Positions 52,287 to 62,160 are shown, numbered from the stretch's first letter. The stretch: DNA of 64,000 nt from an uncultured Ruminococcus sp. (GCA_947627275.1 CANQVK010000015.1:1-64000); one strand, 5' to 3'. Program-made: numbers and translations. The notes: generated by a model not told the origin, from the letters alone.

Positions 52287-53144
52287 ATGGATAAAAGAAA
52301 AAAAGTACTTATAGCAGGCGGCGATATGCGGCAGATATACTGCGGCGAAAGGCTTTGCAGGGAGTACGACATATACGCAATAGGCATAGACAGGGAGCAT
52401 TTTTCCGACGCTCTGAATCTGCCCGAGGCTGACGAGACTATGGCAGGCAAATTCAGTTGCGCAGTCCTTCCCGTAACTCCGCCCGATGAATCGGGAAATA
52501 TCTTCACGCCGCTGTTTTCGGGAACTCTTAACGCTGCTTATGTAAAAAAGCTGCTGAAAAGCGACGCTGTTGTTTTTACGGGAATAAGCAGCCGGAGAAC
52601 AGCCGATTTTTTTCCGAATCATCTTATATTTTCATATATGGACAGGGAGGAGCTTGCAGTAAGAAACGCCGTTCCGACGGCAGAGGGCGCAGTCATGCTT
52701 GCTTTGGAGGAGCTTCCCGTAACCCTGAACGGTCTGCCCGTCCTTATTGCCGGTGCGGGCAGGATAGGAACGTCCCTTGCGATAATATTAAAGGGCTTCG
52801 GGGCGGATATAACCATAGCTGTCCATAATTCAAGGGGAGCGGCAAAGGCTGGACTTCTCGGCGTAAAATCGGTGTATACCGAAAAAATAGACGGAAAGTA
52901 CGGGCTTGTTTTCAACACAGTTCCGAGTGTTGTTTTCACGGAGGACGTATTGGCGAGGTTTCCCGTGGAGACGCTGTTTATCGACCTTGCGTCGCGTCCG
53001 GGCGGCTTTGATTTCAAGGCGTCGGAAAAAATGGGACGGCGTGTTATATGGGCGCTGGGAGTTCCCGGAAAAAACGCCCCGAAAACCGCAGGAACAGCGG
53101 TTGCCGAGACAATTATCGAAATGACGGAAAGTGTGATTTATTAA
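52287..53144 (+). CDS. dpaA: Dipicolinate synthase subunit A
   Basis: 285 residues. Two Rossmann-like domains: VLIAGGDMRQIYCGERL at the start and LIAGAGRIGTSLAIILKGFGA from about 152, as in SpoVFA. With DpaB it makes dipicolinic acid from dihydrodipicolinate in the mother cell, for the spore core. AAGGAGC precedes the ATG. The coupled dpaB gene starts 18 bp later. Presence of both subunits in frame argues for a working pathway. Confidence 0.92.
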   Translation: MDKRKKVLIAGGDMRQIYCGERLCREYDIYAIGIDREHFSDALNLPEADETMAGKFSCAVLPVTPPDESGNIFTPLFSGTLNAAYVKKLLKSDAVVFTGISSRRTADFFPNHLIFSYMDREELAVRNAVPTAEGAVMLALEELPVTLNGLPVLIAGAGRIGTSLAIILKGFGADITIAVHNSRGAAKAGLLGVKSVYTEKIDGKYGLVFNTVPSVVFTEDVLARFPVETLFIDLASRPGGFDFKASEKMGRRVIWALGVPGKNAPKTAGTAVAETIIEMTESVIY

Positions 53145-53162
53145 CGGAGAAGGTGATTTTTT

Positions 53163-53750
53163 ATGACCGATGATTTAAAGGGCGTGCGGATAGGCTTTGC
53201 CATGACAGGCTCTTTTTGTACCTTTGACAGATGTTTCAGACAGGCGGAGGAACTTGTGAAGCGAGGCGCGGAGCTTATCCCGATAATGTCGGAAAATGCT
53301 TCGGAGTTTTCAACACGTTTTGGCAGCGGTGTTGAAAACTCCGAGCGTTTAAAAAATATATGCGGCAGAGAGGTTATTTCTACAATAAACGACGCCGAGC
53401 CGATAGGGCCTAAGTCCATGACGGATATAATGGTTATCGCGCCGTGTACGTCCAATACGGCGGCAAAGCTTGCAAACGGCATAACCGATACGGCGGTGAC
53501 TATGGCTGTAAAGTCGCATTTAAGGAGTGGAAAGCCCGTAGTGCTTGCCATAGCCTCCAACGATTCGCTTCTTGGTTCGGCGAAAAATATCGGAGAGCTT
53601 TTCAACAGGAAAAATTACTACTTTGTGCCTATGTTACAGGACGACATAAATAAAAAGCCGGCGTCGCTCGTATCTCGATTCGAGCTTATTCCCGAGGCGA
53701 TAATTGCGGCGTTCAAGGGTATCCAGCTCAGACCGATAATATATAATTGA
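53163..53750 (+). CDS. dpaB: Dipicolinate synthase subunit B
   Basis: A 195-residue flavoprotein of the Dfp/UbiX type: GFAMTGSFCTFDRCF near the start, APCTSNTAAKLANGITD for the FMN site and a SNDSLLGSAKNIG segment. It is the partner of DpaA in dipicolinate synthesis. GGAGAAGG lies upstream of the ATG. A terminator shared with the GH5 gene follows. Confidence 0.92.
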   Translation: MTDDLKGVRIGFAMTGSFCTFDRCFRQAEELVKRGAELIPIMSENASEFSTRFGSGVENSERLKNICGREVISTINDAEPIGPKSMTDIMVIAPCTSNTAAKLANGITDTAVTMAVKSHLRSGKPVVLAIASNDSLLGSAKNIGELFNRKNYYFVPMLQDDINKKPASLVSRFELIPEAIIAAFKGIQLRPIIYN

Positions 53751-53788
53751 TAATGCAAATTTAAGAGACACCTGATTTTTATAAAAAC

Positions 53789-53833
53789 ATATCCCGTCAG
53801 AGCTGCAATTTACCGCTGCTCCGACGGGATTTA
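53789..53833. terminator. Bidirectional terminator between dpaB and GH5
   Basis: ATCCCGTC/GACGGGAT outer stem with AGC/GCT inside, flanked by A and T runs, between convergent genes. The arms resemble the secF terminator. Confidence 0.85.
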
Positions 53834-53877
53834 TCATGATTTGGAGTTTCAGAGACTTTTTAATAGTCCCATAATTT

Positions 53878-56025
53878 TTATGAAGACTTTAAAGGAAGCT
53901 CCTTGACTGTGAGAAGTTTAGCGTCTATCATCTGTATCGTCAGCGCATCTTCAGTCGTAACGCCTGAGCTTCCGTCAACATCGGCATTCTTAAGACCCTG
54001 CTCGGAAAGACCGTATTTATCCTCGTTTCCGAGATGCTGAAGAATAGCGGTCGAATCTGCTATAGTTACGCTTCCGTCGCAGTTTGCGTCGCCGTAAACT
54101 ACATCACCCGAAGGCTCGGTAGTAGGGGGATCAATAGGCTCGACAGTAAACCATGTAAATTCATAGCTTGTCATTTCAGCGTTTTTATCGTCGCACCACC
54201 ACATCTGCGCCTCTGCATTTTTTACGTCTGCCGGGATCTTTAACGTATCAATATATGCGGAGAATTTGCCGTCAGCGCCTATCTTGCCTTCCCATTCGAT
54301 AGCCTCCCAGTCAGCGCCGTTCATATAGCCTAAACAGCCGTTGATAACAGAACCTGCCGCACCCTCAAAGTTCAGGATAAGAAGGTCGTTGCCGTCTTTC
54401 TTTGTTGTAAGGTCAACGGGGTATTTCTTTGTTTCGTCAACGGGGGGATCAACTATCTCGCCTTGTGCAGCGCCGATAACAGCCATAGCCTTTACGGTAG
54501 TGGTGCTGTTTGTACGGGCGAAAATATGCTCGATAGAATCTACCTTATCCGCTCCCCATGCAGCCGCGATATGTTCGGAGGAGTAGTATGCAATGCCCTT
54601 TTCCTCGTCGATGTCATAGGGTTTTATCTCAGTCCAGTTCTTCCATTCGCCGTCGCATACTGCGATAACGGGAGCGTCTCCTGTAAACTGTACGGCGACC
54701 TCTCCGTCCTTCATATCAGCCCATGTAACGTTCAGACCGGGCGTGCAGTTGCCGTTTTCAACAGAAGCGTCAAGGTCGCAGGGAGTATCGAGCAGTTGCT
54801 TGCCTGTTGTAATATCTTCGTGTATGACAACGGGGGACTTTCTCTCGCTGCCCCACTTGATGGAATCGTCTTTCAGAACCTTGAACATTGCGTCAACAAC
54901 GGGTTCGGAGGGCGCATACCATGAGCAGTCGCTTCTGTTGAGGTAGCCGTGAGCTTCTCCGCCGCCGTTTGCCTCTACATTATTATCCCAGAGTACGCAC
55001 GGGATTCCGTAAGCCTTTGTCGTTGAGATATAAGTCTCAGCCCATTCTGTACGCGCTTCGGTGTTATCGAAGTTCGAGGCGCTGAATTCGCCGAGAACAA
55101 CGGGAATATCCTTATCGCTGAAAGTTTTTCTTATTCCGTCCAATATATTGATAAGCTCGTTCTTGTTTGCATCTGTAAATGTCGAATGGTCTTTAACTTT
55201 AGCGTCCATTGTAAAGCTGTAGGGGGAATAAGCGTGAACTGAGGCTGCAACGTAATCGTCGTCGGGAATAACTACCTTCGACATCATAGACGTATCGCTC
55301 GAAGCGCAGTAGCCGGGCATCATAACAAGACGTGTTGCGCTGTAGGGCGATTCTGTATCTCTGATAACTTTAAGGGCGTCTGCGTTTATCTTGTTAATGG
55401 TATCTACTTCCTCCTGTGTAGGACCCCACCATTCGTGATCCGTACCCGTTGCGCGGGGTTCGTTCATAGTCTCGAATATCAGACGCTGATCGTAGTCGGC
55501 AAAAGCGGCAGCGATCTGCTTCCAGAGAGAAGTAACGAATCCCGAGATCTCCTCGTAGTCAGCGCCAAGTGTTGAACGGTTCTGATACGGTTCTTCGTGG
55601 TGAAGATTGAGAATGACGTACATATCATTATTGTAGCAGTAATCAACGACTTCCTTTACACGGGCAAGCCATGCGTCGTCGATCTTGTAGCCGTTGTTTA
55701 CGTCTACGTGCTGGAACCACGTTACAGGTACGCGGACTGTATTGAAGCCTTTAGCTTTTACAGCGTTTATCATTTCCTGCGTAGTTTTCGGGTTGCCCCA
55801 GCATGTTTCGGAAGCAAGACCGATATTGCTTAATTCGGAATTATAAGCGTCTAACGAGTTACCGATATTCCAGCCGATCTGCATTTCCTCGGTTATCTCG
55901 AAAGCCGTCAGAGTGTCGGCTGCGTCTATGTCGATTTCAACAGGGACGAAATTGATCCCCGAGGTAAGACACAGCGCCGCAGCGGCAACGCTTATGATGC
56001 GAGTGATCTTTGTTTTTAAAACCAT
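53878..56025 (-). CDS. Secreted GH5 endoglucanase with carbohydrate-binding-like modules and dockerin
   Basis: 715 residues. A signal peptide (about 1-37) leads to a GH5 subfamily 4-like catalytic domain (about 45-390): acid/base Glu189 in FETMNEP, nucleophile Glu313 in VVLGEFSA, and LHHEEPYQ. Two beta-rich modules (about 395-520 and 535-635) resemble ruminococcal carbohydrate-binding modules; families not assigned. The C-terminus is a dockerin (GDANCDGSVTIADSTAILQ, KYGLSEQG, DALTIQMIDAK), close to that of GH74. It cleaves beta-glucan or cellulose outside the cell. The ATG at 56025 follows GGGGAGGG. Confidence 0.94.
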   Translation of the reverse strand: MVLKTKITRIISVAAAALCLTSGINFVPVEIDIDAADTLTAFEITEEMQIGWNIGNSLDAYNSELSNIGLASETCWGNPKTTQEMINAVKAKGFNTVRVPVTWFQHVDVNNGYKIDDAWLARVKEVVDYCYNNDMYVILNLHHEEPYQNRSTLGADYEEISGFVTSLWKQIAAAFADYDQRLIFETMNEPRATGTDHEWWGPTQEEVDTINKINADALKVIRDTESPYSATRLVMMPGYCASSDTSMMSKVVIPDDDYVAASVHAYSPYSFTMDAKVKDHSTFTDANKNELINILDGIRKTFSDKDIPVVLGEFSASNFDNTEARTEWAETYISTTKAYGIPCVLWDNNVEANGGGEAHGYLNRSDCSWYAPSEPVVDAMFKVLKDDSIKWGSERKSPVVIHEDITTGKQLLDTPCDLDASVENGNCTPGLNVTWADMKDGEVAVQFTGDAPVIAVCDGEWKNWTEIKPYDIDEEKGIAYYSSEHIAAAWGADKVDSIEHIFARTNSTTTVKAMAVIGAAQGEIVDPPVDETKKYPVDLTTKKDGNDLLILNFEGAAGSVINGCLGYMNGADWEAIEWEGKIGADGKFSAYIDTLKIPADVKNAEAQMWWCDDKNAEMTSYEFTWFTVEPIDPPTTEPSGDVVYGDANCDGSVTIADSTAILQHLGNEDKYGLSEQGLKNADVDGSSGVTTEDALTIQMIDAKLLTVKELPLKSS

Positions 56026-56136
56026 ATTAATTACCCTCCCCTGCAAGAAACAAAAGATATTTTTTGATTTTGCCGTTCTTGTTTTTGCAGTATATTTTTG
56101 ACCAAAAAATCAGTGCCGAAATTCTCAGCCAATTTA

Positions 56137-56165
56137 ATTTTAACATATTGCCAAAAAATATTCAA
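56137..56165 (-). promoter_or_regulatory. GH5 promoter
   Basis: TTGAAT (56160-56165), 17-bp spacer, TAAAAT (56137-56142) on the minus strand. Confidence 0.75.
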
Positions 56166-56250
56166 TAGTTTTAGTTGATTTTGCTGTAGAATTTTCCTGT
56201 CTATATTTAGTCATACTGCATAAAATAAGAATTAAATTAACAATATTTAA

Positions 56251-57654
56251 TCATGAACGTTCGCTCAGATATATTTCTATACGGCTCTTTAATATCTCTG
56301 CCGCCTGTTCAGCTGTGCGGTCATCAAGAATAACGGGGTCGATCTCCTCGTCTATGATATATTGGAGCATATGCGCACGATACGGATTCGCCGGAACGCT
56401 GAGGATATACTCATACAGCATATCCTTGTATTCCTGAGTTATATAGCCGCCCTCTTGTTCAACTGCATTATACAATATATCATCGTTATTGATCGACTGG
56501 TGATAATCAGCCGGTCGGTCGTAGTCGCGCTGAAGCTGCACTTTAAGAACGGGAATACCTCTTGTACCGTCGTGCGTGCTTTTTTCCAGAATGGGCTGAT
56601 GTCTGAGCATAAGGCATAAAAGCTTCCATGCGTTCTCCTTGTTTCCGCTTTGGCTGCATATACCGAACAGCGAGGACGACGGGTAAATGTACGTACCGTT
56701 GCCGTTTTCAGAGGGATAGCCCACAAAGGTAATATCCTCCTTGTTGAAATATCCGTATGTATCCTGTCCGAGGCCTGAAGTAAATCCGGTTATCCTGATA
56801 GGAAAAACCAACTGAACATCGTTGATGCCCTTACTTTCTAAATCAACGAAATATTCACGCTGCTGTTCTTGGGTTGCCTTTGAAAAATCAAGCGTCGGAA
56901 CGACCTGCACCGGATTTTCCCTGCAAAATTCAAGCAGCTCCGTAAACGTTCCGCTGAAATCGCATTTTGAATTATTTCTGTCGATACAGTTCATGCCCTC
57001 CACCATAAGCATATAGTCGGCAAGCGATGATTCTTCATTTCTGTCGCAGAAATCCATTTCGTCATGAAATTTATTGTAAAATTCCATAGCTTCCGCAGCA
57101 GTCCAGTTTTCGTATTCCTTTGGGACGAACTTAGTTTTCGCCACAGCGGTGTAAATGTCATAGCCGTCCATAAGCGCAGGCAGCTTTCCGTCAATTGTCA
57201 TGCCGTCAAGTACGCATGGCAGAAAATCGTCCCTTTTAAGCTCGTCCTGCTCGTCCATAAGACCGTAAAGATCAGTCAGCGCACCGAGACCGTTCAGGCG
57301 TTCAACGTCCTCGGGCGACATAAACAGCAGATCGGGAGCGTTACCCGAAATAAGAGCCATGTCAAGCTCGTGCATTATCGCGTCATAGTAGGCGTTTTCC
57401 TTTTCTTTTGTAGAATAATCGGCTTCAATACCTTTAGAATAATTGACTATCTCTATTTCAATATCCGTGGGTTTGTTGTTCTGATCGCTAAAAAGCGGAT
57501 CGTGGTAGCCGAATGTTCCCACAACCACTACGGGCTTGCCGTTTTCGCTGAATTTCGGCTCAGTCAGCGAAATTTCCGAGCTGCTCTCAGACTTCGGCGA
57601 ACAGGAAACGGCGGCAATGAGAATTACCGATAATAACAATAACATTTTTTTCAT
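56251..57654 (-). CDS. Extracellular solute-binding lipoprotein
   Basis: 467 residues. A signal peptide ends at the lipobox AVSCSP (Cys at about 18). The mature part has the ABC sugar-binding protein layout, with LISGNAPDLLFMSPEDVERL and GALTDLYGL near residue 110. The family delivers oligosaccharides to an ABC importer, but no permease or ATPase gene adjoins it here, so it is an orphan that may share a transporter. It could serve in uptake of products from the GH5 and GH74 enzymes. Confidence 0.85.
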   Translation of the reverse strand: MKKMLLLLSVILIAAVSCSPKSESSSEISLTEPKFSENGKPVVVVGTFGYHDPLFSDQNNKPTDIEIEIVNYSKGIEADYSTKEKENAYYDAIMHELDMALISGNAPDLLFMSPEDVERLNGLGALTDLYGLMDEQDELKRDDFLPCVLDGMTIDGKLPALMDGYDIYTAVAKTKFVPKEYENWTAAEAMEFYNKFHDEMDFCDRNEESSLADYMLMVEGMNCIDRNNSKCDFSGTFTELLEFCRENPVQVVPTLDFSKATQEQQREYFVDLESKGINDVQLVFPIRITGFTSGLGQDTYGYFNKEDITFVGYPSENGNGTYIYPSSSLFGICSQSGNKENAWKLLCLMLRHQPILEKSTHDGTRGIPVLKVQLQRDYDRPADYHQSINNDDILYNAVEQEGGYITQEYKDMLYEYILSVPANPYRAHMLQYIIDEEIDPVILDDRTAEQAAEILKSRIEIYLSERS

Positions 57655-57800
57655 AAAAAAATCTCCCCTTTTTGTCTGAAATTTTTTCTTCTGTTAAGAA
57701 GTGTATTTCAAGCCCCAAAAAGACGAGATTTTTTTGAATTTTGTCATTATGCACAGTTAGCGCAAGCTAAATTAAAGCACTATATACAATCTTTAATCGT

Positions 57801-58199
57801 TCACTGTCCCTTATACTTAGTGACGTTATGGTCGGCAAAGCCGGTTTTAGCTTCCCAGTCGTCTCCGATATATTTTCGGCAGATAGATGTGAACCATGCG
57901 ATGTCCTCCTCGAGCAGCCTGACCTGCGCGGCGTACTTTTCGGAATCAAGGGCGTATTTTATGCAAAGCTCGGTATAATCGTCCTTCCACTTTTTAACGT
58001 GTTCGAGATCGTAACCCTCTTTTTCGGCGATCTCCTCGGGGGTAACGTTTCCCCGGAGCATATCCTTGGCAAACTCACGCTGCTTATCCTCGTCGGGGTC
58101 GGGAGCAGTTTTTTTTCCGCCCGGAATAAGCGTGATAAGAAAAAAGAAAAATATGGCTATCAGTCCCAAATAAATAAGTGTTTCCTTGTTAGCTTCCAT
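57801..58199 (-). CDS. Small membrane protein with helix-turn-helix-like segment
   Basis: 132 residues. One N-terminal membrane helix (about 7-25) is followed by a charged cytoplasmic region. VTPEEIAEKEGYDLEHVKKW (about 48-67) looks like a helix-turn-helix of the Trp-repressor/transposase kind, then a helical tail. The ATG at 58199 follows GAAGGAGCG; the frame extends to 58238 without a site. No family recognised. Lies next to a family C element. Confidence 0.7.
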   Translation of the reverse strand: MEANKETLIYLGLIAIFFFFLITLIPGGKKTAPDPDEDKQREFAKDMLRGNVTPEEIAEKEGYDLEHVKKWKDDYTELCIKYALDSEKYAAQVRLLEEDIAWFTSICRKYIGDDWEAKTGFADHNVTKYKGQ

Positions 58200-58250
58200 A
58201 ATATCGCTCCTTCTTATCGCCCGAATGCTGAAATTCACTGCATATGCAGC

Positions 58251-58440
58251 AGATTTTGTTTCCCTCTACCTCTTGTCAAAAGGTAACACTTGTCGTCCGT
58301 CCTCGTAAATTGGAATGTGGAAATTATGTTGACTGACAGTTTCGTATTAATTTGAGGATTTCCACAGTCCAATTTACGACAACAGAGATTCCAAAGGGGT
58401 CACCCCTTTGGCAGGGGGTGCAGGGGGACAGAGTCCCCCT
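58251..58440 (+). repeat. Family C intergenic element, copy 3
   Basis: AGATTTTGTT start, then a 22-bp stem with one mismatch (58303-58324 with 58358-58379), then CCAAAGGGG/CCCCTTTGG and GGGGGAC/GTCCCCC. It lies 11 bp from the metH stop. Confidence 0.85.
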
Positions 58441-58451
58441 GTCTAACCTGA

Positions 58452-60866
58452 TTAACTGCAAAGCAGATCTGCGGCAATATCCACCGTTTGTTTAGCGTCC
58501 TTTGCATAGTAGTCGGCATTTATTTTTTCAGCGTAATCCTTAGTAAGAACAGCTCCGCCTACCACGGTTCTGCACTCGGGGTACTTTTCGTTCAGCAGGG
58601 CGATAGTTTTCGCCATTGCGCCGAGAGTTGTGGTCATAAGTGCGGAAAGTCCCACAAGCTTAACGTTATGCTCTATCGCCGCCGACACCACCGTTTCGGG
58701 AGGGACGTCCCTGCCGAGGTCTATGACTGTAAAACCGTAGCTTTCCAGAAGCACCTTGACAATGTTTTTGCCAATATCGTGTATATCTCCGTGAACCGTC
58801 GCAAGTACCACCTTGCCCTTTGAAACTGTTTCGCCGCCCGAGAACGCAAGCTGTCCCTTTATCTCCTCAAAGCATGACTGGGCGGCTTCGGCGGACATAA
58901 TAAGCTGCGGCAGGAAAATAGTTCCCTTTTCAAATTTTTCTCCCACGCTGTCAAGAGCCGGAATGAGACTGCCGTTGATTATCTCCATCGGGTCGGAGGT
59001 ATTGAGAAGCTCCTTTACGGCTTTTACAGCGTCCGATTTCAAGCCGTTTTCCACGGAATATTTAAGATCGGGAGTTCCCCTTTCGGCGGTGACAGGCTTT
59101 TTTTCGTGCGCATCCTGTCCGTATGCCGCAATAAATTCGGCGGAATTTTTGTCAAAGCCGGCAAGCAGACGATATGCGCGTACAGCCCCGATTATAGAGT
59201 CGATGTTCGGATTTATAATGGGGAGGTCAAGTCCGCTGTGCAGAGCCATTGTAAGGAACGTTCCCGTAATAGTCTCTCTGTTTGGCAGTCCGAAGGAGAT
59301 ATTTGAAACGCCCAGAACTGTTTTAAGTCCCAGCTCGCGCTTAACACGATTCAGGGCGGCGAGGGTAACAAGCGCGCCCTCCTGCTCCGCAGAAGCCGTG
59401 AGCGTCAGGCAGTCGATATACACGTCCTCTTTCGGAATGCCGTATTCCATTGCCTTTCGCAGTATCTTTTCTGCAAGGGCAAAGCGTCCCTCTGCGGTTT
59501 TCGGAATACCGTTCTTATCCAGAGTAAGTCCCACGACTGCCGCTCCGTATTTTTTTACAAGGGGGAGGATAGTATTCAACGAATCGTCCTCGCCGTTTAC
59601 CGAATTGACTATGGGCTTGCCGTTGTACGCCCTTAGTCCCGCTTCGAGAACCTCGGGACGCGTGGAATCGAGCTGAAGCGGAGCGTCGCATACGCCCTGT
59701 ATCGCCTTAACTGCGGCGACCATCATTTCCGCTTCGTCTATTTCGGGCAGACCGACGTTGACGTCCAGAATCTCCGCCCCTGCATGTATCTGCTCTACCG
59801 CCTGCGCAAGTATATAATCAATATCATGCTCAGCCAACGCCTGCTTGAAGCGTTTTTTTCCCGTGGGATTGATGCGTTCGCCGATAACTCTCGGTCGGTC
59901 AATCTCAACGCAGCATACCGCCGAGCATACGACGCTGTGCGGAACGGCGGCGCGAGGCATGTATTCCCTATCCGCAAGAGCGTTTACAAGGGCTGCGATG
60001 TGCGCCGGAGTAGTTCCGCAGCAGCCGCCGAATATCTTCACGCCAAGTTCGGCGAGCTTTAATGCGCTTTCGGCGAACTCCTCGGGCGTTACGTTAAATT
60101 TGTTCGTAACGGGGTCGGGCAGACCTGCGTTTGGTTTTGCTATCACAGGCAGATTCGTAAGACTGCACAGCTTATCAAGAACAGGAATAAGCTCGTCGGG
60201 TCCAAGGGAGCAGTTTACGCCTATTGCGTCCGCTCCGAGACCCTCAAGGACTGACGCCATGCACTCGGGAGAAACGCCCGTAAAGGTGCGCATATTTTCC
60301 TCAAAGGTCATAGTTACCAGCACGGGCTTGCCGGAGTTTTCCTTAGCCGCCAGAAGCGCCGCCTTGACCTCGTACAGGTCGGTCATAGTTTCGATAACTA
60401 TAATATCGGCTGCCGAACCTGCGAGTATCACTTCCTTGTAAATATCGTAGGCTTCCTCGAATTTCAGCGTGCCTGCCGGTTCGAGGAGCTGACCTATCGG
60501 ACCTATGTCAAGGGCGGTCAGAGCTTGTCCCGATGCGGCGTTCCTTGCGTTTTCCACGCCTGACGAAACCACCTGCGACACTGTATATCCGCTGTTTTTC
60601 AGCTTCAAGCGGTTTGCCCCGAAGGTATTTGCGTAGATAATATCCGCGCCGCTTTCCACATACTGCCTGTGTATGTTTATCAGAGTGTCGGGGGACGTGA
60701 TATTCAGCAGCTCGGGGATATGCTCCGTTCCGACGCCTGCCGATTGCAGCATAGTTCCCATACCGCCGTCCAGAAATACAAATCCGCTGCGGTCAAGGAG
60801 ACTGTAAAAATCGTCCGCCGCCGTTTTTGCGCCGTCATAGTCATGTAGTGCGTTAAACAAATCCAC
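58452..60866 (-). CDS. metH: Cobalamin-dependent methionine synthase without activation domain
   Basis: 804 residues. Homocysteine-binding domain (about 25-300) with zinc ligands in GVNCSLGP and GGCCGTTP; pterin-binding domain (about 320-580, GERINPTGKKRFKQAL); cobalamin domain (about 600-804) with DIHDIGKNIV holding the lower His ligand. The C-terminal SAM-dependent reactivation domain of E. coli MetH is missing, as in many anaerobes, so another protein must reactivate oxidised cobalamin. GTG start at 60866, 8 bp after pheA, with AGGAGG very close upstream. Confidence 0.94.
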   Translation of the reverse strand: MDLFNALHDYDGAKTAADDFYSLLDRSGFVFLDGGMGTMLQSAGVGTEHIPELLNITSPDTLINIHRQYVESGADIIYANTFGANRLKLKNSGYTVSQVVSSGVENARNAASGQALTALDIGPIGQLLEPAGTLKFEEAYDIYKEVILAGSAADIIVIETMTDLYEVKAALLAAKENSGKPVLVTMTFEENMRTFTGVSPECMASVLEGLGADAIGVNCSLGPDELIPVLDKLCSLTNLPVIAKPNAGLPDPVTNKFNVTPEEFAESALKLAELGVKIFGGCCGTTPAHIAALVNALADREYMPRAAVPHSVVCSAVCCVEIDRPRVIGERINPTGKKRFKQALAEHDIDYILAQAVEQIHAGAEILDVNVGLPEIDEAEMMVAAVKAIQGVCDAPLQLDSTRPEVLEAGLRAYNGKPIVNSVNGEDDSLNTILPLVKKYGAAVVGLTLDKNGIPKTAEGRFALAEKILRKAMEYGIPKEDVYIDCLTLTASAEQEGALVTLAALNRVKRELGLKTVLGVSNISFGLPNRETITGTFLTMALHSGLDLPIINPNIDSIIGAVRAYRLLAGFDKNSAEFIAAYGQDAHEKKPVTAERGTPDLKYSVENGLKSDAVKAVKELLNTSDPMEIINGSLIPALDSVGEKFEKGTIFLPQLIMSAEAAQSCFEEIKGQLAFSGGETVSKGKVVLATVHGDIHDIGKNIVKVLLESYGFTVIDLGRDVPPETVVSAAIEHNVKLVGLSALMTTTLGAMAKTIALLNEKYPECRTVVGGAVLTKDYAEKINADYYAKDAKQTVDIAADLLCS

Positions 60867-60874
60867 TCCGCCTC

Positions 60875-61990
60875 CTATTCGTTTTTAAATGTTCCAAGAA
60901 ACCTGAAATATTCGAGATTTTCGGCTAAATCGTTCATAAGCGCCTTTACGCCCGGATCGTCGATACGTCCGTCGAAATCAAGGTAAAACATTACGTTGAA
61001 GCTTCCGTCCTTTAGGGGGCGGCTTTCTATCTTTTGAAGGTTCATGCCGTTGACGCAGAATTTCGTCAGAAGCCGGTAAAGGCTTCCCTCTGTATCGGGG
61101 ATCTTCAGCATTACCGAGATAGAATCGGCTTCGGGAGCTATCTGCATGTCCCTTGAAATACATATGAAGCGAGTGCGGTTCAGTTCGCAGTCCGCTACGT
61201 TTTTTGCAAGAATGTTAAGTCCGAGACGCTGTGCGCAGTCCACGGAGCAGATAGCGGCGATCTTCTCACAGCTTTCCGACACCATAGCGGCGGCGGTTGC
61301 GGTATTGCCGTATTCAGATGTTTTCAGACCGTGTGCGGTGAGATAATTGCAGCACTGGGCGATCGCCTGCGGATGCGAATAAACGGTCGTTATCTCATCA
61401 ATTGAAGCGGCGTTTTTTGAAGCTATGCAGTGATTTATCTCAACGCACACCTCCTTTACCGTATAAACGCTGTATTTCGCCATAAGGTCGTATGTGCTGC
61501 TGACCGAGCCTGCCGTTGAATTATGTACGGGGATCACTCCGTAATCAAGCTCCCCCGACTGCACGGCAGCGAAAACGTCCTCGAATGTCTTATAGAATAT
61601 CGGCTGTTTATCGCCGAAAATAAGCCTTGCCGCAGTTTCGGAATTAGCGCCGGACGTTCCCTGACATCCGATATGCTCTGCGTTTTCAAAGTCGGGAACG
61701 TCATAGACGGTCTCCTCGGCTGCCGAAAGGAGCTTTCTGTTCTGCAATATCTTGCTTATATCCATTATAGAGGTAAAAAGAGCCGCCGTACCGGCTTCAA
61801 GCTCCTTATCATTTGTCAGAGCCTTTATACGGTCAATGACCTGTTTTTCACGATCGCCCTGAAATACGGGCATATCATGTTCCTTTTTATAGTCTGCAAC
61901 TCCTCGGCAAAACTCCATGCGTTTCATGAAGAGTCCGAGTATCTGTTCGTCTATATCGTCTATATTATTGCGAAGCTGCTGTAGATCCAT
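60875..61990 (-). CDS. pheA: Bifunctional chorismate mutase/prephenate dehydratase
   Basis: 371 residues. Chorismate mutase domain at 1-85 (LRNNIDDIDEQILGLFMKRM), prephenate dehydratase at about 105-285 with the NRTRFICIS (Thr-Arg-Phe) motif, and an ACT domain at about 292-365 with KIESRPLKDG for phenylalanine feedback. It makes phenylpyruvate from chorismate. Its promoter has a palindrome in the spacer. It is transcribed with metH, an unusual pairing. Confidence 0.96.
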   Translation of the reverse strand: MDLQQLRNNIDDIDEQILGLFMKRMEFCRGVADYKKEHDMPVFQGDREKQVIDRIKALTNDKELEAGTAALFTSIMDISKILQNRKLLSAAEETVYDVPDFENAEHIGCQGTSGANSETAARLIFGDKQPIFYKTFEDVFAAVQSGELDYGVIPVHNSTAGSVSSTYDLMAKYSVYTVKEVCVEINHCIASKNAASIDEITTVYSHPQAIAQCCNYLTAHGLKTSEYGNTATAAAMVSESCEKIAAICSVDCAQRLGLNILAKNVADCELNRTRFICISRDMQIAPEADSISVMLKIPDTEGSLYRLLTKFCVNGMNLQKIESRPLKDGSFNVMFYLDFDGRIDDPGVKALMNDLAENLEYFRFLGTFKNE

Positions 61991-62022
61991 TTTTATCCTC
62001 CGAAATTATATTATTCACTTAT

Positions 62023-62051
62023 ATTATATCAGCTTTTGGCTGATAAATCAA
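62023..62051 (-). promoter_or_regulatory. pheA-metH promoter with palindromic spacer
   Basis: TTGATT (62046-62051), 17-bp spacer, TATAAT (62023-62028). The region TATCAGC-caaaa-GCTGATA, a perfect 7-bp inverted repeat, fills the spacer and enters the -10 box; likely an operator. Confidence 0.75.
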
Positions 62052-62160
62052 GGTTTTAATACATAAAATCATGAAAATCAATCCTTGTGACATAAAGAAC
62101 AGCCGTATACAGCAAATTTAATTACTGCATACGACTGGATAACATTGCTTGTTTTCTGCA

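Noticed and set aside
58813-59676. 287-codon plus-strand frame opposite metH
   Set aside because: A shadow of the conserved pterin-binding domain of MetH; low-complexity Ser/Arg content.
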